Shown: one piece after another, positions 16,386-25,644 of the stretch
Layout of the letters: each line of letters begins with the position of its first letter
Numbering within the stretch: the first letter of the stretch is position 1
Origin: Alphaproteobacteria bacterium
GTDB lineage: Bacteria; Pseudomonadota; Alphaproteobacteria; CAAGCB01; CAG-977
NCBI GenBank assembly: GCA_900768845.1
Contig: CAAGEK010000073.1
Span: 10,438 to 74,437 of the forward strand
Length of the DNA stretch: 64,000 bases
Direction of reading: 5' to 3'
Notes under the pieces: model-generated
What the model saw: the letters and a program-made list of their open reading frames with translations, nothing else
What the model was told of the DNA's origin: nothing
Database searches by the model: none
Position numbers and translations under genes: made by a program

Positions 16386-18479
16386 ATGCGTCCGGAAATT
16401 CTGTTCCCGTATTTTTCGGGGTTGGAAACATTGGCCGGCATCGGCAAAAAAACGGCGGCTTTATGCGAAAAACTTTGCGGTTCGTCGGTTGTAGACCTGT
16501 TGTTTCACATGCCGAACGGCATTATCGACCGCAGACTGAAAACAAAAATCGCCGACGCACCCGACGGCGCGATTGTCACGGTCGAAGCCGCGGCCGTCGA
16601 GCATATCGCGCCGAGGACGCGCAAAAGCCCTTATAAAGTCGTGTGTCAGGATAAAGACGGCTCGACGCTTTGCGTGATTTTTTTCCATGCGTACGGCGAT
16701 TATCCCGCAAAAGCCCTGCCCGTCGGGGAGCCGCGTCTGATCAGCGGGAAGATGGAGCGATCCGGAACGCAAAACGCTCAAGCGCAGATGTTGCATCCCG
16801 ATTACATCGTCCCCGTTGTCGATGCGGCGAAAATTCCGGCCATCGAATGTGTTTATCCTCTGACTGCCGGATTGTCCGGCAAAGTCTTGAACAAGGCCGT
16901 CAGGTGCGCTTTGGAAAAAATCCCGCCCCTTCCCGAATGGCAGGATGCGGAAATGATGCGTCTTGAAAAACGCGAAAGCTTCGCGGCGTCGTTGAAAACG
17001 TTGCATATGCCCGAAAACGGGGACGATTTAAGCAAAACAGCCTGTGCAAAAGGGCGGTTGGCTTATGACGAGCTGTTGGCCAACCAACTGGCTTTGTGTC
17101 TTGTTCGCCGGAATATGCGCCGCTTGTCGGGGCGGAGCGTTAAATCCGACGGCCGTCTGAGAAAGGAAATTTTAAAGTCTTTGCCGTTTTCGCTGACGAG
17201 TGCGCAAAACAGGGTGATTGCGGAAATCGATCGGGATATGGCCGATCCGTCGCGGATGTTGCGTTTGGTTCAGGGCGACGTCGGCAGCGGCAAGACCATT
17301 GTCGCTCTTTTTGCCGCTTTGAATGCCGTCGAAGCGGGATTTCAGGCCGCTTTGATGGCTCCGACGGACATTTTGGCCAACCAGCATTTTGAAAAAATAT
17401 CGAAGCTTGCGGCCAAAGCGGGTATCGGATGCGTTTTACTGACCGGAAAAAACAAAGGAAAGCGGCGCGAAGAAATCTTGGCCGAAATCCGTTCGGGAAA
17501 AGCCGGAATCATTATCGGCACGCACGCTTTGTTTCAAAACGACGTGGTTTTTAAAGACCTTGCCTTGACCATTATCGACGAACAGCACAAATTCGGCGTT
17601 CATCAGCGGTTGGCTTTGTCAGCCAAAGGATTCGCCGGCGATATGCTGGTTATGACGGCGACGCCCATTCCCCGCACGCTGGCTTTGACGTACTACGGCG
17701 ATATGGAAGTCAGCCGCATTGACGAACTGCCTGCCGGAAGGAAACCCGTTACGACCCGCGTTTTGCCCAATACGCGTCTGGACGACGTGGCGGCCGCCCT
17801 TTCACGCACTTTGGCGGGCGGGAACAAAGCTTATTGGGTTTGCCCGCTGGTCGAAGAAAGCGAAAAAACGGATTTGGCCGCCGCGCAGGAAAGGTTCGAG
17901 TATCTCAAAGCCCGCTTTGGCGACCGCGTGGTTCTGGCTCACGGCCGGATGAAGGCGGCGGACAAAGAAGAAGCCATGCGCCGTTTCGCCGAAGGGGGAG
18001 CGGATATTCTGGTCGCCACGACGGTCATAGAAGTCGGCGTTGACGTGCCCGCGGCAACGGTGATGGTCGTTGAACACGCCGAACGGTTCGGGTTGGCACA
18101 GCTGCATCAGCTCAGAGGCCGCGTCGGACGCGGTGAAAAAGAATCATCCTGTTTGTTGTTGTATGCCGATCCGTTGTCCGAAACGGCAAAAGCAAGATTG
18201 AAGGTCATGCGCGAAACGCAGGACGGCTTTTTAATCGCCGAAGAGGATTTGAACCTGCGCGGTGCGGGCGAAGTGCTCGGGACGAAACAAAGCGGTATGG
18301 AAGAATTTAAAATCGCCGATTTGTCTGTTCACGGCGATTTACTGAAAACCGCCCGCAACGATGCAAAATATGTTATGAATATTGATCCGGAATTGCAAAC
18401 ACCCCGCGGAAAGGCTTTGCGTTTGCTGTTGTATTTATTCCGGAAGGATGAAGCCGTCAAAACCCTGCGGTCGGGGTGA
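16386..18479 (+). CDS. recG: ATP-dependent DNA helicase RecG
   Basis: A 697-residue RecG: an N-terminal wedge/OB domain (about 1-200; the GIGKKTAALCEKLCGS helix-hairpin-helix is near residue 20) that grips fork junctions, a helicase core with Walker A QGDVGSGKTIVA, DEQHKFGVHQR, TATPIPRTLA and QLRGRVGRGEK, and the family ending LNLRGAGEVLGTKQSG. It reverses stalled replication forks and branch-migrates Holliday junctions. AGGA lies 10 bases before the ATG. The pairing with mfd back to back is typical of DNA-repair clusters. Confidence 0.95.
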   Translation: MRPEILFPYFSGLETLAGIGKKTAALCEKLCGSSVVDLLFHMPNGIIDRRLKTKIADAPDGAIVTVEAAAVEHIAPRTRKSPYKVVCQDKDGSTLCVIFFHAYGDYPAKALPVGEPRLISGKMERSGTQNAQAQMLHPDYIVPVVDAAKIPAIECVYPLTAGLSGKVLNKAVRCALEKIPPLPEWQDAEMMRLEKRESFAASLKTLHMPENGDDLSKTACAKGRLAYDELLANQLALCLVRRNMRRLSGRSVKSDGRLRKEILKSLPFSLTSAQNRVIAEIDRDMADPSRMLRLVQGDVGSGKTIVALFAALNAVEAGFQAALMAPTDILANQHFEKISKLAAKAGIGCVLLTGKNKGKRREEILAEIRSGKAGIIIGTHALFQNDVVFKDLALTIIDEQHKFGVHQRLALSAKGFAGDMLVMTATPIPRTLALTYYGDMEVSRIDELPAGRKPVTTRVLPNTRLDDVAAALSRTLAGGNKAYWVCPLVEESEKTDLAAAQERFEYLKARFGDRVVLAHGRMKAADKEEAMRRFAEGGADILVATTVIEVGVDVPAATVMVVEHAERFGLAQLHQLRGRVGRGEKESSCLLLYADPLSETAKARLKVMRETQDGFLIAEEDLNLRGAGEVLGTKQSGMEEFKIADLSVHGDLLKTARNDAKYVMNIDPELQTPRGKALRLLLYLFRKDEAVKTLRSG

Positions 18480-18578
18480 AAAGGGATATTCTTCATACAT
18501 ATCGGCAGGTACTTCGCCCTGTGGTCGGAATGGAAAAGAGCTTTTCCCCCCCTTCCCGTCCGAATAAAGGCAAACGGC

Positions 18579-19166
18579 TTATTGCGCTTCATACCGGTCT
18601 GCAATTTCTTCGGCAAGTAAAGTCGCGGAAACGGCCTCTGTGCATATCTGTTTGATTTCTTCGTTTTCCAATCCCGACAAAGATGCCAAAGAAGCGATGT
18701 GCTCACCTTTACCGGAACGGGCTTCGGCACGCAAAGCGTCATAATTCCTTAAAATGAAGCGGCGGATTTCTTTTTTGGTCATCTCTTCTCTGCGCACTTC
18801 CTTTGCGTCGCGCACCATATTTATGTAATAGCTGTTCGGCGCATATTCCCAAAGTCCGCCGGTCGTTAAATCTGTCGTAAAACCTTCAATGCTGGTAATG
18901 TTTCCGAGTGCTGCCACATTAAAAGAAGAACCGAGAATAATGCGCCCGTCTTCATAACCATCTTTCTTTGCAATCAATTGTTTTTCGGAGCGTTCGCGCC
19001 GAGCTTGAAATATGCACGGCGTTTGACATACTTTGTTGCCGTTTTCAAAAATCGAAACGCCCTTAACGTTAGAATCAATTGTAATATTTTGCGTCGTGCC
19101 TCCGAAAACCGTTCCGCATCCGCCAAGCAATAAACAGCTTAACAGACTTAAGTGTGCTTTATTCAT
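18579..19166 (-). CDS. Lipoprotein of unknown function
   Basis: A 195-residue predicted lipoprotein: signal MNKAHLSLLSCLLLGG with the lipidated Cys in LLGGCG. The mature start GTVFGGTTQNITIDSNVKGV and the stretch GNKVCQTPCIFQARRE resemble the small beta modules of PEGA-type surface lipoproteins. The C-terminal half is helical and charged (VRREEMTKKEIRRFILRNYD). AAGGAG lies before the ATG at 19166. A terminator-bearing structured RNA region lies directly upstream (19192-19348), suggesting attenuation control. No enzyme motif is seen. Confidence 0.65.
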   Translation of the reverse strand: MNKAHLSLLSCLLLGGCGTVFGGTTQNITIDSNVKGVSIFENGNKVCQTPCIFQARRERSEKQLIAKKDGYEDGRIILGSSFNVAALGNITSIEGFTTDLTTGGLWEYAPNSYYINMVRDAKEVRREEMTKKEIRRFILRNYDALRAEARSGKGEHIASLASLSGLENEEIKQICTEAVSATLLAEEIADRYEAQ

Positions 19167-19191
19167 TATTCAATCTCCTTTTTCGCCAAAG

Positions 19192-19348
19192 AAAAACCGC
19201 CTTTGGTTAAAGGCGGTCGGGGAGTTGAACAATCATACGCAAAAAATGACCTTTCGGTTTTTAAGGGGAAATTCCCATTTTTTGAATGGGGAAACGCCCT
19301 CTGAACATAGCCGAAACTCCCCGACCGTAAACGATCGGGGATAGAGTT
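19192..19348 (-). promoter_or_regulatory. Structured leader RNA with switchable stem and terminator
   Basis: On the minus strand, segment A (19333-19348), segment B (19315-19327, cggtcggggagtt), segment C (19214-19226, aactccccgaccg) and a terminator (19196-19217, accgccttt/aaaggcggt, then ttttt) follow one another. B pairs with C over 13 perfect base pairs or with A over about 8, and C overlaps the terminator stem by 4 bases. The lipoprotein ATG is 26 bases past the U tract. This is the layout of an attenuator or riboswitch, though a free small RNA with its own terminator is also possible. Confidence 0.5.
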
Positions 19349-19379
19349 CCGTTCCTGCAAACAAAGCGGGACAGATTAC

Positions 19380-20925
19380 GACATTCTATCAATGCCGTTT
19401 TGCGTAAGAGCTGTTCAGGCTCCGAACCGCATGGTTCTGACTTTTATAAAAAGCTGTGACGGAGTGTATCCGAAAGCGGGGGAACGTTCAACAAAAAACG
19501 TCTATGGTAAAGATTTATTAAGCTTTTAGAGGTATCATAAAGTAAAGGAAAAGGCTGATTCTCTTAAAACGTTAAATTCCGATTTTTAAAAAAGCCGTGA
19601 AACATCCGTGAAACAATCGGCTTTGATAAAAAATCATGGAAAGGGGTATACTATCTTCTTACACTTTTTACAGGATTTCATTCGGGTATCTTTTCATTTT
19701 ATGAATGCCGGTTCGGATAAATGCGGAAGTGCAATAAAATTCGTTTCAGTTAGATGAATACGGCTTTCAGAAGATCGTCCGTTTAATTTTTTGTTTCGGA
19801 ATCGAAATTCGGCGTTTCTGATGCGTCGCGACTTTTTTAGCAGTGAAAACGCGTTTTATCCGATTGATGAACCGCTCCGACCGAGTTGAGGGATTAAAAC
19901 TTTTAAGTGTTAATGGATTTCTCGATCGTCCGGCGTTTTGTAAAAACAAAGTGGAAACAGCCATAAAAACAGTGAAATACATAAACACTAAATTATCTTA
20001 AGTATATATGAACGTATGTTAATGATTAAATTTCATAATATCGAACCGTTTTTTAATAAAATCATGGAATCAGAGGGATGAAACCTTATATTTTTATTAT
20101 CAATGCCTTAATGAAAAATTCCCGAAAAAGTTTTTATAATCCCTTTTAAAATGCTTGGGATGATTTCACACAAACAGACATCCGAAAATTGATTTTTTAA
20201 TTTTTTTATCCGGTTTCATATACATTTATTAATAGATAAAAAAACAAAATCATCTCTCAAACAGGGCGTCGCTGTGTTTTTTCTATAGAATCCCTGATTT
20301 CTTGCGTTACCAGAACATATTTTTAAGTTTGTTGAAAAATATGACGATATGTTAAACATCAGGAATGTCTTTTCTTTGATGACATCGGTTTTATACCGTT
20401 TTTTTTAAGCTGTACAGCCATAATTTCGTCATGGAAACAATCAGTATCCGAACGGTTCAAAGAGCGGGCGTCCCCGTTTGTCCGATGATCGGAGCGTTGC
20501 AAGGGAATATTCTTAATTATTGAAAATCGATTTATATATACAATTTTTAAAATTACCGCGCCGTCGAAAATTTTTGACTGTTGCACACACCGCTCCGCTT
20601 TGGTCCGGTTGCCTGAAAATATCGTTACGGTCATAAAAAAAAGTTTGCCGTCTCCCGTGTTTTTGTTCGGATTTTTTCGTCTTCTTTCCCCCCTGATTTT
20701 GGAATTTCACAAGGATAATAGACGACGCCATCCTTCGGATTTTAAATAAGAAAACGACCTGACGCCAAAGAAACGATCAGCATGGAAACAATGAAAAGAT
20801 TCCGCCGGAGCTTTTAATCCGCCAATGTAAGCGAACATCTGCAAGATAAAAAAACAGCAAAAAAATATGATTGTTTTATCGTTTCAGAAACGCAAAAAAT
20901 ATTACTGAAAGGTTAATTTTTTATA
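19380..20925. other. AT-rich 1.5-kb stretch without a recognisable gene
   Basis: No open frame here has a ribosome-binding site, a plausible composition or a known motif. One terminator-like hairpin is visible near 19590-19625 (aaagccg...cggcttt). Base composition is clearly richer in A and T than the surrounding genes, which fits a decayed insertion or a long regulatory spacer. I see no RNA gene I can name. Confidence 0.4.
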
Positions 20926-22068
20926 TTAACGCGTTTCAAGATATGCAACGGGATCGACCGCTTTCGTTCCCCGCCGGATTTCAAAATGCAGTTGCGCTTC
21001 CTTTACATTGCCGGTTTTTCCTGCTTTTGCCATGGCTTGCCCGCGTTTGACCGTCTGTCCGCGTTTAACCAGAAACTCCTTATTATGAGCATACGCGGTC
21101 ATCCATCCGTCAGCGTGTTTAATCAACAGCAAATTGCCAAATCCTTTCAGTTCGTTTCCGGCATATGCGACGACGCCGTTTTCGGCCGCACGAACGAAAG
21201 TCCCTTCCTCGACCTTGATATTGATTCCGTCGTTATGCCGCCCTGCTCCCGCCGAACCGAAACGGGTTACAATTTTTCCTTTTAAAGGCCATGCGAATTT
21301 GCCTTTCGTCCTTGACGGCGGATCAGGCAACCGAACCGTGCTTTTCCGAGTGTTTTTCCGTTTTTGCGCAGGAATGTTTTTTACTTTGCTTTGTTTTGAT
21401 GTTTTGCTTTTTGTTACTTGGCGTGTTTTTTGCGCTTTCGCATCCTTTTTTTTCGCCTTTTCGGCGTTTGATGAGGGTATCTTTTTCGCGGAATCCGTCA
21501 GACTCCGTTTCACAGGCGAAACAACGGCGGATTTCGCCGAAACAATCGTTCCCGGAAGCGACAAGACCTGATTCGGGAAAATGCTGTACGGCCAAGCAAT
21601 GCCGTTATGCCTCGCCAAAGAACTCATATCTACGCCGTAACGCCTTGAAATACTGTAAATTGTGTCGCCTTTCGCCACGGTGTGGACGGCTGAACGGGGC
21701 AAATACAAGACCTGACCCGTCGACAGCAAAAACGGAGGTTTCAAGCCGTTTGTTTCGATTAAGGCTCTGATCGGCACGTTATACCGTCTGGACAGGGCGT
21801 AAACGGTATCCCCTTTTGCCACGGTCACCGAAGAATCCGTAGAGCGGGAAACATTGTCTGTCGTAGCAACTTGTTTTAACGGTAACGGATTTTCATTGAC
21901 GACGGGCGCATTACGGTACGCCGGAGCGTTTGCCGCCCTGACTTCCGGCACATACGAAGCGGGAACGCGGTTTTGCACATACAAAGGCACGGAGTAGCCG
22001 CATCCCGACAATGCCAGCATCACCGCTCCCGCAACAACAAACCGGCCGACTTTGCGTCCGCTTTCCAT
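20926..22068 (-). CDS. nlpD: NlpD-type lipoprotein with LysM and LytM domains
   Basis: A 380-residue predicted lipoprotein: a hydrophobic signal ending in LALSGCG. Two LysM domains follow (about 65-105, VAKGDTVYALSRRYNVPIRA; and about 110-155, VAKGDTIYSISRRYGV), then a lysine-rich linker and a C-terminal M23/LytM domain. The LytM metal site is changed (RHNDGINIKV, where active enzymes have HxGxD), as in NlpD/EnvC activators of cell-wall amidases, so it probably regulates septal peptidoglycan splitting rather than cutting itself. The start is uncertain: ATG at 22068 or GTG at 22089, neither with a good SD. Confidence 0.85.
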   Translation of the reverse strand: MESGRKVGRFVVAGAVMLALSGCGYSVPLYVQNRVPASYVPEVRAANAPAYRNAPVVNENPLPLKQVATTDNVSRSTDSSVTVAKGDTVYALSRRYNVPIRALIETNGLKPPFLLSTGQVLYLPRSAVHTVAKGDTIYSISRRYGVDMSSLARHNGIAWPYSIFPNQVLSLPGTIVSAKSAVVSPVKRSLTDSAKKIPSSNAEKAKKKDAKAQKTRQVTKSKTSKQSKVKNIPAQKRKNTRKSTVRLPDPPSRTKGKFAWPLKGKIVTRFGSAGAGRHNDGINIKVEEGTFVRAAENGVVAYAGNELKGFGNLLLIKHADGWMTAYAHNKEFLVKRGQTVKRGQAMAKAGKTGNVKEAQLHFEIRRGTKAVDPVAYLETR

Positions 22069-22237
22069 TATTCCATTCTGTCCCGACACTATTCCAACTT
22101 TGCCCGATTATAAAATCACTTCGCTAATAAAAGGTTTAGAGTTTTCCGCTTTTCCGTTCTGTTTCCACTTTATTTTTACGGTGATTTTTTTGTACAATAC
22201 CCGAAAAGTTTTTCAACAAATCGGGAAAGTCAGAAAA

Positions 22238-25000
22238 ATGAGCACGCCGAAAACCGTTTATGCCAAAGATTACAAAAAGCCTGAATATCAGATTGACGCG
22301 GTTGATATGACATTCGAGCTGGAATCGGAAAACACCAAGGCGACGGCCGTTATGAAAGTGCGTCGCGAAGCCGGCGTTCCCGAAGGAACTCCGATGTTCC
22401 TGAACGGCGAAGAATTGAACCTGACGGGACTGGCGTTGAACGGGAAACCGTTGAAAGATACGGATTACCTTTTAAACGAAGACGGTCTGACGCTGTTAAA
22501 TCCCCCGTCCGAATTCACTTTGACGGTGAATACCGATTTAAATCCCAAGGCGAATACAAAACTTCAGGGGCTTTATGAATCCGACGGCATTTTGTGTACG
22601 AAATGCGAAACGCACGGTTTTCGCCGCATTACATTTTTCCCCGACCGTCCCGACGTGATGCCCGTTTGGCGCACGACATTGATCGGCGACAAGGAAAAAC
22701 TGCCCGTTCTGGTGTCGAACGGGAACAAAGAATCCGAAACGGAACTGCCGGACGGCCGGCAAAAAGCGGTCTTTTTCGACCCCGTGCCCAAAGCGTGCTA
22801 TCTTTACGCCGTCGTCGCGGGAAAGCTGGACAGGTCGCAAGACCGTTTCGTGACGCGTTCGGGACGTGATGTCGAACTGAACGTTTTTGTGGAATCCGGC
22901 AAGGGAGCGATGAGCAAATACGCCGTTGATTCCCTGAAACGCGCCATGAAATGGGATGAAGACACTTTCGGACGCGAATACGATCACGACGTTTTCAACA
23001 TCGTCGCCGTCAGCAATTTCAATTCGGGCGCGTGTGAAAACACCTCTTTGAACATTTTCAACGACAAATACGTTCTGGCCGACCCGCAAAAAGCGACCGA
23101 TGCGGATTATGCAAGCATCGAAGGCGTCGTCGCACATGAATATTTCCACAACTGGTCGGGCAATCGCGTGACGTTGCGCGACTGGTTCGACCTGACATTG
23201 AAAGAAGGCCTGACCGTCTATCGGGATCAGGAGTTTTCATCCGACCAGCGTTCGCGTGCCGTGAAACGCATTGAAGACGTCGCCTCTTTGCGCGCAGGCC
23301 AGTTTCCTCAGGACGCCGGACCTTTGGCACATCCGATCCGTCCCGATTCCTACATTTCCGTGCGCAGCCTGTACACGGGAACGGTTTACAACAAAGGAGC
23401 GGAAGTCATCCGCATGATGGAGCGCATGGCCGGTAAAGAAGCGTTCCGCAAGGGTATGGATATTTATTTTGAACGCAACGACGGCAAAGCCGTAACCTGC
23501 GACGATTTCGTCAAAGCGATTGAAGACGGATCGGGGCTTGATTTGCGCCAATTCAGAAACTGGTATCATCAGGCGGGGACGCCGACGGTAACGGCCGAAG
23601 GCGTGTATGATGAAAAGAATAAAACATACACCCTTAAACTGTCGCAAAAAACGCCGCCCACTCCCAACCAGCCGGTCAAAAAGCCGTTTGTCATTCCTTT
23701 GGAAATCGGATTGCTGGACAAAAACGGAAACGATATGCCTTTAAATATCAAAGGTGGAAAACAGAACGGGAAAACATCCGAAGTCATCGTTTTAAACGCT
23801 CCCGAACAAACGTTCGTGTTTGAAAACGTCAAAGAATCCCCCGTTTTATCGGCCAACCGCTCTTTTACCGCTCCGATCCGTTTTAAAACGGAATATACGC
23901 CGGAACAGCGGGCGTTATTGATGGAAAAGGATTCCGATTTATTCAATCGATGGGAAGCGGGACAACAATTCGCTTCGGATATTATGTTGCAGATGGCAAA
24001 AGACATTCAAAACGGCAAAAAGACTGTCGTGCCGCCCGCTTTTATCAAAGCGTTGAAAAGTTATTTGAACGATGAAAACCTTGATAAAGCTTTTGTCGCC
24101 AAAGCGTTTGCCCTGCCTTCGGAAAAATCGGTGTCGGCACGGATGGACGTTATCGATCCCGACGCGGTGCATCAGGCAAGAACGGATTTGCGCCTTAAAA
24201 TCGCCGCCGAATTGAAGGTCGATTTTGAAAAAGCCTATGCCGCCAACGAAGTTGCGGGGGAATATGTTCCGAATGCGGCTGATTCCGGTAAACGCGCCGT
24301 AAAAAACACGGCTTTGGGGTATTTGAGCCTTTTGGATGATTCTTTGGCGTTAAAGCAGTATTATTCGGCGCGGCAAATGACGGACAAAGACGCCGCCGTT
24401 CGCGTTTTTGCGGGGAAAAGCACTCCGGAAGCCCGAAAGGTTATGGACGATTTCTATCAAACATACAAAAAAGATTCTCTTGTCGTTGACAAATGGCTGA
24501 CGATGCAGGCGACCGCCGCACGTCCCGATACGCTGGACACGGTGAAAAAACTGTTGACGCACGAAAGCTTTGCCATCACAAACCCGAACAAGGTCAGAGC
24601 GTTAATCGGCGCGTTCGCCAACAACAATCCGACGGCTTTTCACGCCAAAGACGGTTCCGGATACGATTTCGTCGCAGAACAGACTTTGGCGGTGGACAAG
24701 CTGAATCCTCAAGTGGCGGCACAAATTCCCGTTGCTTTGGGCGATTGGAAAAAATATGACGCCGACCGGCGGAAACTGATGAAAAAAGCGTTGGAAAAGA
24801 TACTGAACACGCCGGATTTGTCGCCGAACACCTATGAAATCGTATCAAAATCTTTGGGTGTTGACGCCGAAGCGAAAAAAAATAATAAAAGTGCGGCTTT
24901 TTTGAAAAATCCGTCCGTCAAAAAGATGGCTTGCGGTTCGGAAAACGCCCCTCGCGGGGTTCCCGTTTCAAAATTGGCGCAATACCGTCATGAACGCTGA
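22238..25000 (+). CDS. pepN: Aminopeptidase N (M1 family)
   Basis: A 920-residue M1 metallopeptidase with the four-domain PepN layout. The zinc site is VAHEYFHNWSGNR with the second Glu in LKEGLTVYRDQEF. The substrate-anchoring motif, normally GAMEN, reads GACEN (NSGACENTSLNIFND). It removes N-terminal residues from peptides in the cytosol. The ATG at 22238 gives the normal family N-terminus; the frame extends upstream to 22052 without a site. About 25 residues at the C-terminus (KNPSVKKMACGSENAPRG) exceed the usual PepN end and overlap the start of the next gene. Confidence 0.95.
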   Translation: MSTPKTVYAKDYKKPEYQIDAVDMTFELESENTKATAVMKVRREAGVPEGTPMFLNGEELNLTGLALNGKPLKDTDYLLNEDGLTLLNPPSEFTLTVNTDLNPKANTKLQGLYESDGILCTKCETHGFRRITFFPDRPDVMPVWRTTLIGDKEKLPVLVSNGNKESETELPDGRQKAVFFDPVPKACYLYAVVAGKLDRSQDRFVTRSGRDVELNVFVESGKGAMSKYAVDSLKRAMKWDEDTFGREYDHDVFNIVAVSNFNSGACENTSLNIFNDKYVLADPQKATDADYASIEGVVAHEYFHNWSGNRVTLRDWFDLTLKEGLTVYRDQEFSSDQRSRAVKRIEDVASLRAGQFPQDAGPLAHPIRPDSYISVRSLYTGTVYNKGAEVIRMMERMAGKEAFRKGMDIYFERNDGKAVTCDDFVKAIEDGSGLDLRQFRNWYHQAGTPTVTAEGVYDEKNKTYTLKLSQKTPPTPNQPVKKPFVIPLEIGLLDKNGNDMPLNIKGGKQNGKTSEVIVLNAPEQTFVFENVKESPVLSANRSFTAPIRFKTEYTPEQRALLMEKDSDLFNRWEAGQQFASDIMLQMAKDIQNGKKTVVPPAFIKALKSYLNDENLDKAFVAKAFALPSEKSVSARMDVIDPDAVHQARTDLRLKIAAELKVDFEKAYAANEVAGEYVPNAADSGKRAVKNTALGYLSLLDDSLALKQYYSARQMTDKDAAVRVFAGKSTPEARKVMDDFYQTYKKDSLVVDKWLTMQATAARPDTLDTVKKLLTHESFAITNPNKVRALIGAFANNNPTAFHAKDGSGYDFVAEQTLAVDKLNPQVAAQIPVALGDWKKYDADRRKLMKKALEKILNTPDLSPNTYEIVSKSLGVDAEAKKNNKSAAFLKNPSVKKMACGSENAPRGVPVSKLAQYRHER

Positions 25001-25496
25001 ACTTCGGGATCTGTTGTTTGTCGGGTTGCTCTGCTCTGCCGCCGGTTTTGCCGCGGGACAGGCCGCACCGCCGGTTTGGACGCCGGAAACGCCGGCGCGG
25101 TTGTTGACGTTGACCTCTGAAGGGAAAGAGGCTTTGTTGGCGACCCGAAACGCTTTTTTTAAAGCCAACGGGCGTATTTTGGGCGACCTTTCCGCCGACC
25201 GCATCCGTTTGATGCAGGAAATATTCGCCAAAAATCCCGAAACCGCATTGAAACACGCAAACGACGCAACGGCAAAAATATCAGAGTTGAACGCCATTTC
25301 GGCGGCGTATTGGGATGCGGCGTTGAAAGCCCTGCCCGTCAAAGACAGACGGGCTTATTTAAAATGGTTTGCCAAGCATCGCCGTACTTTTGAACATGAT
25401 TTGGGGCTTTCGCTTTTGCCGCCTGTTCCCGAAACGATAGAAAATTCGGAACGGAGCGAAAAGCGGGATGATGCGCGTTATAAAAAGGATTTTTGA
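24990..25496 (+). CDS. Exported or anchored small protein, unknown
   Basis: A 168-residue protein with an N-terminal hydrophobic stretch LLFVGLLCSAAGFAAGQAA that could be a signal peptide. The rest is helical with no known motif (LTSEGKEALLATRNAFFKAN, KDRRAYLKWFAKHRRTFEHD). Its ATG lies 11 bases inside the end of pepN, so translation is probably coupled; no SD is evident. Function is unknown. Confidence 0.55.
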   Translation: MNAELRDLLFVGLLCSAAGFAAGQAAPPVWTPETPARLLTLTSEGKEALLATRNAFFKANGRILGDLSADRIRLMQEIFAKNPETALKHANDATAKISELNAISAAYWDAALKALPVKDRRAYLKWFAKHRRTFEHDLGLSLLPPVPETIENSERSEKRDDARYKKDF

Positions 25497-25589
25497 AAAC
25501 GGGCTCTTATTATCATATTTAACAAATTCAATATGATATTTTAAGTTTTTAAAGTCGTTTATCGCATATCGAACTTCGTTTTTCACGAC

Positions 25590-25624
25590 AAAGGGCGGCT
25601 TCGACTGTTGAGGAGGCCGCCCTT
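25590..25624. terminator. Convergent terminator between pepN operon and parC
   Basis: aaagggcggc pairs with gccgcccttt across a 15-base loop, between convergent genes. The T tract is short on both sides. Confidence 0.6.
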
Positions 25625-25644
25625 TACAGATTAAGTTTTATCTC

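Noticed and set aside
20359..20731. Small minus-strand open frames that might be transposase pieces
   Set aside because: No recognisable transposase motif, no SD; treated as part of the AT-rich gap.
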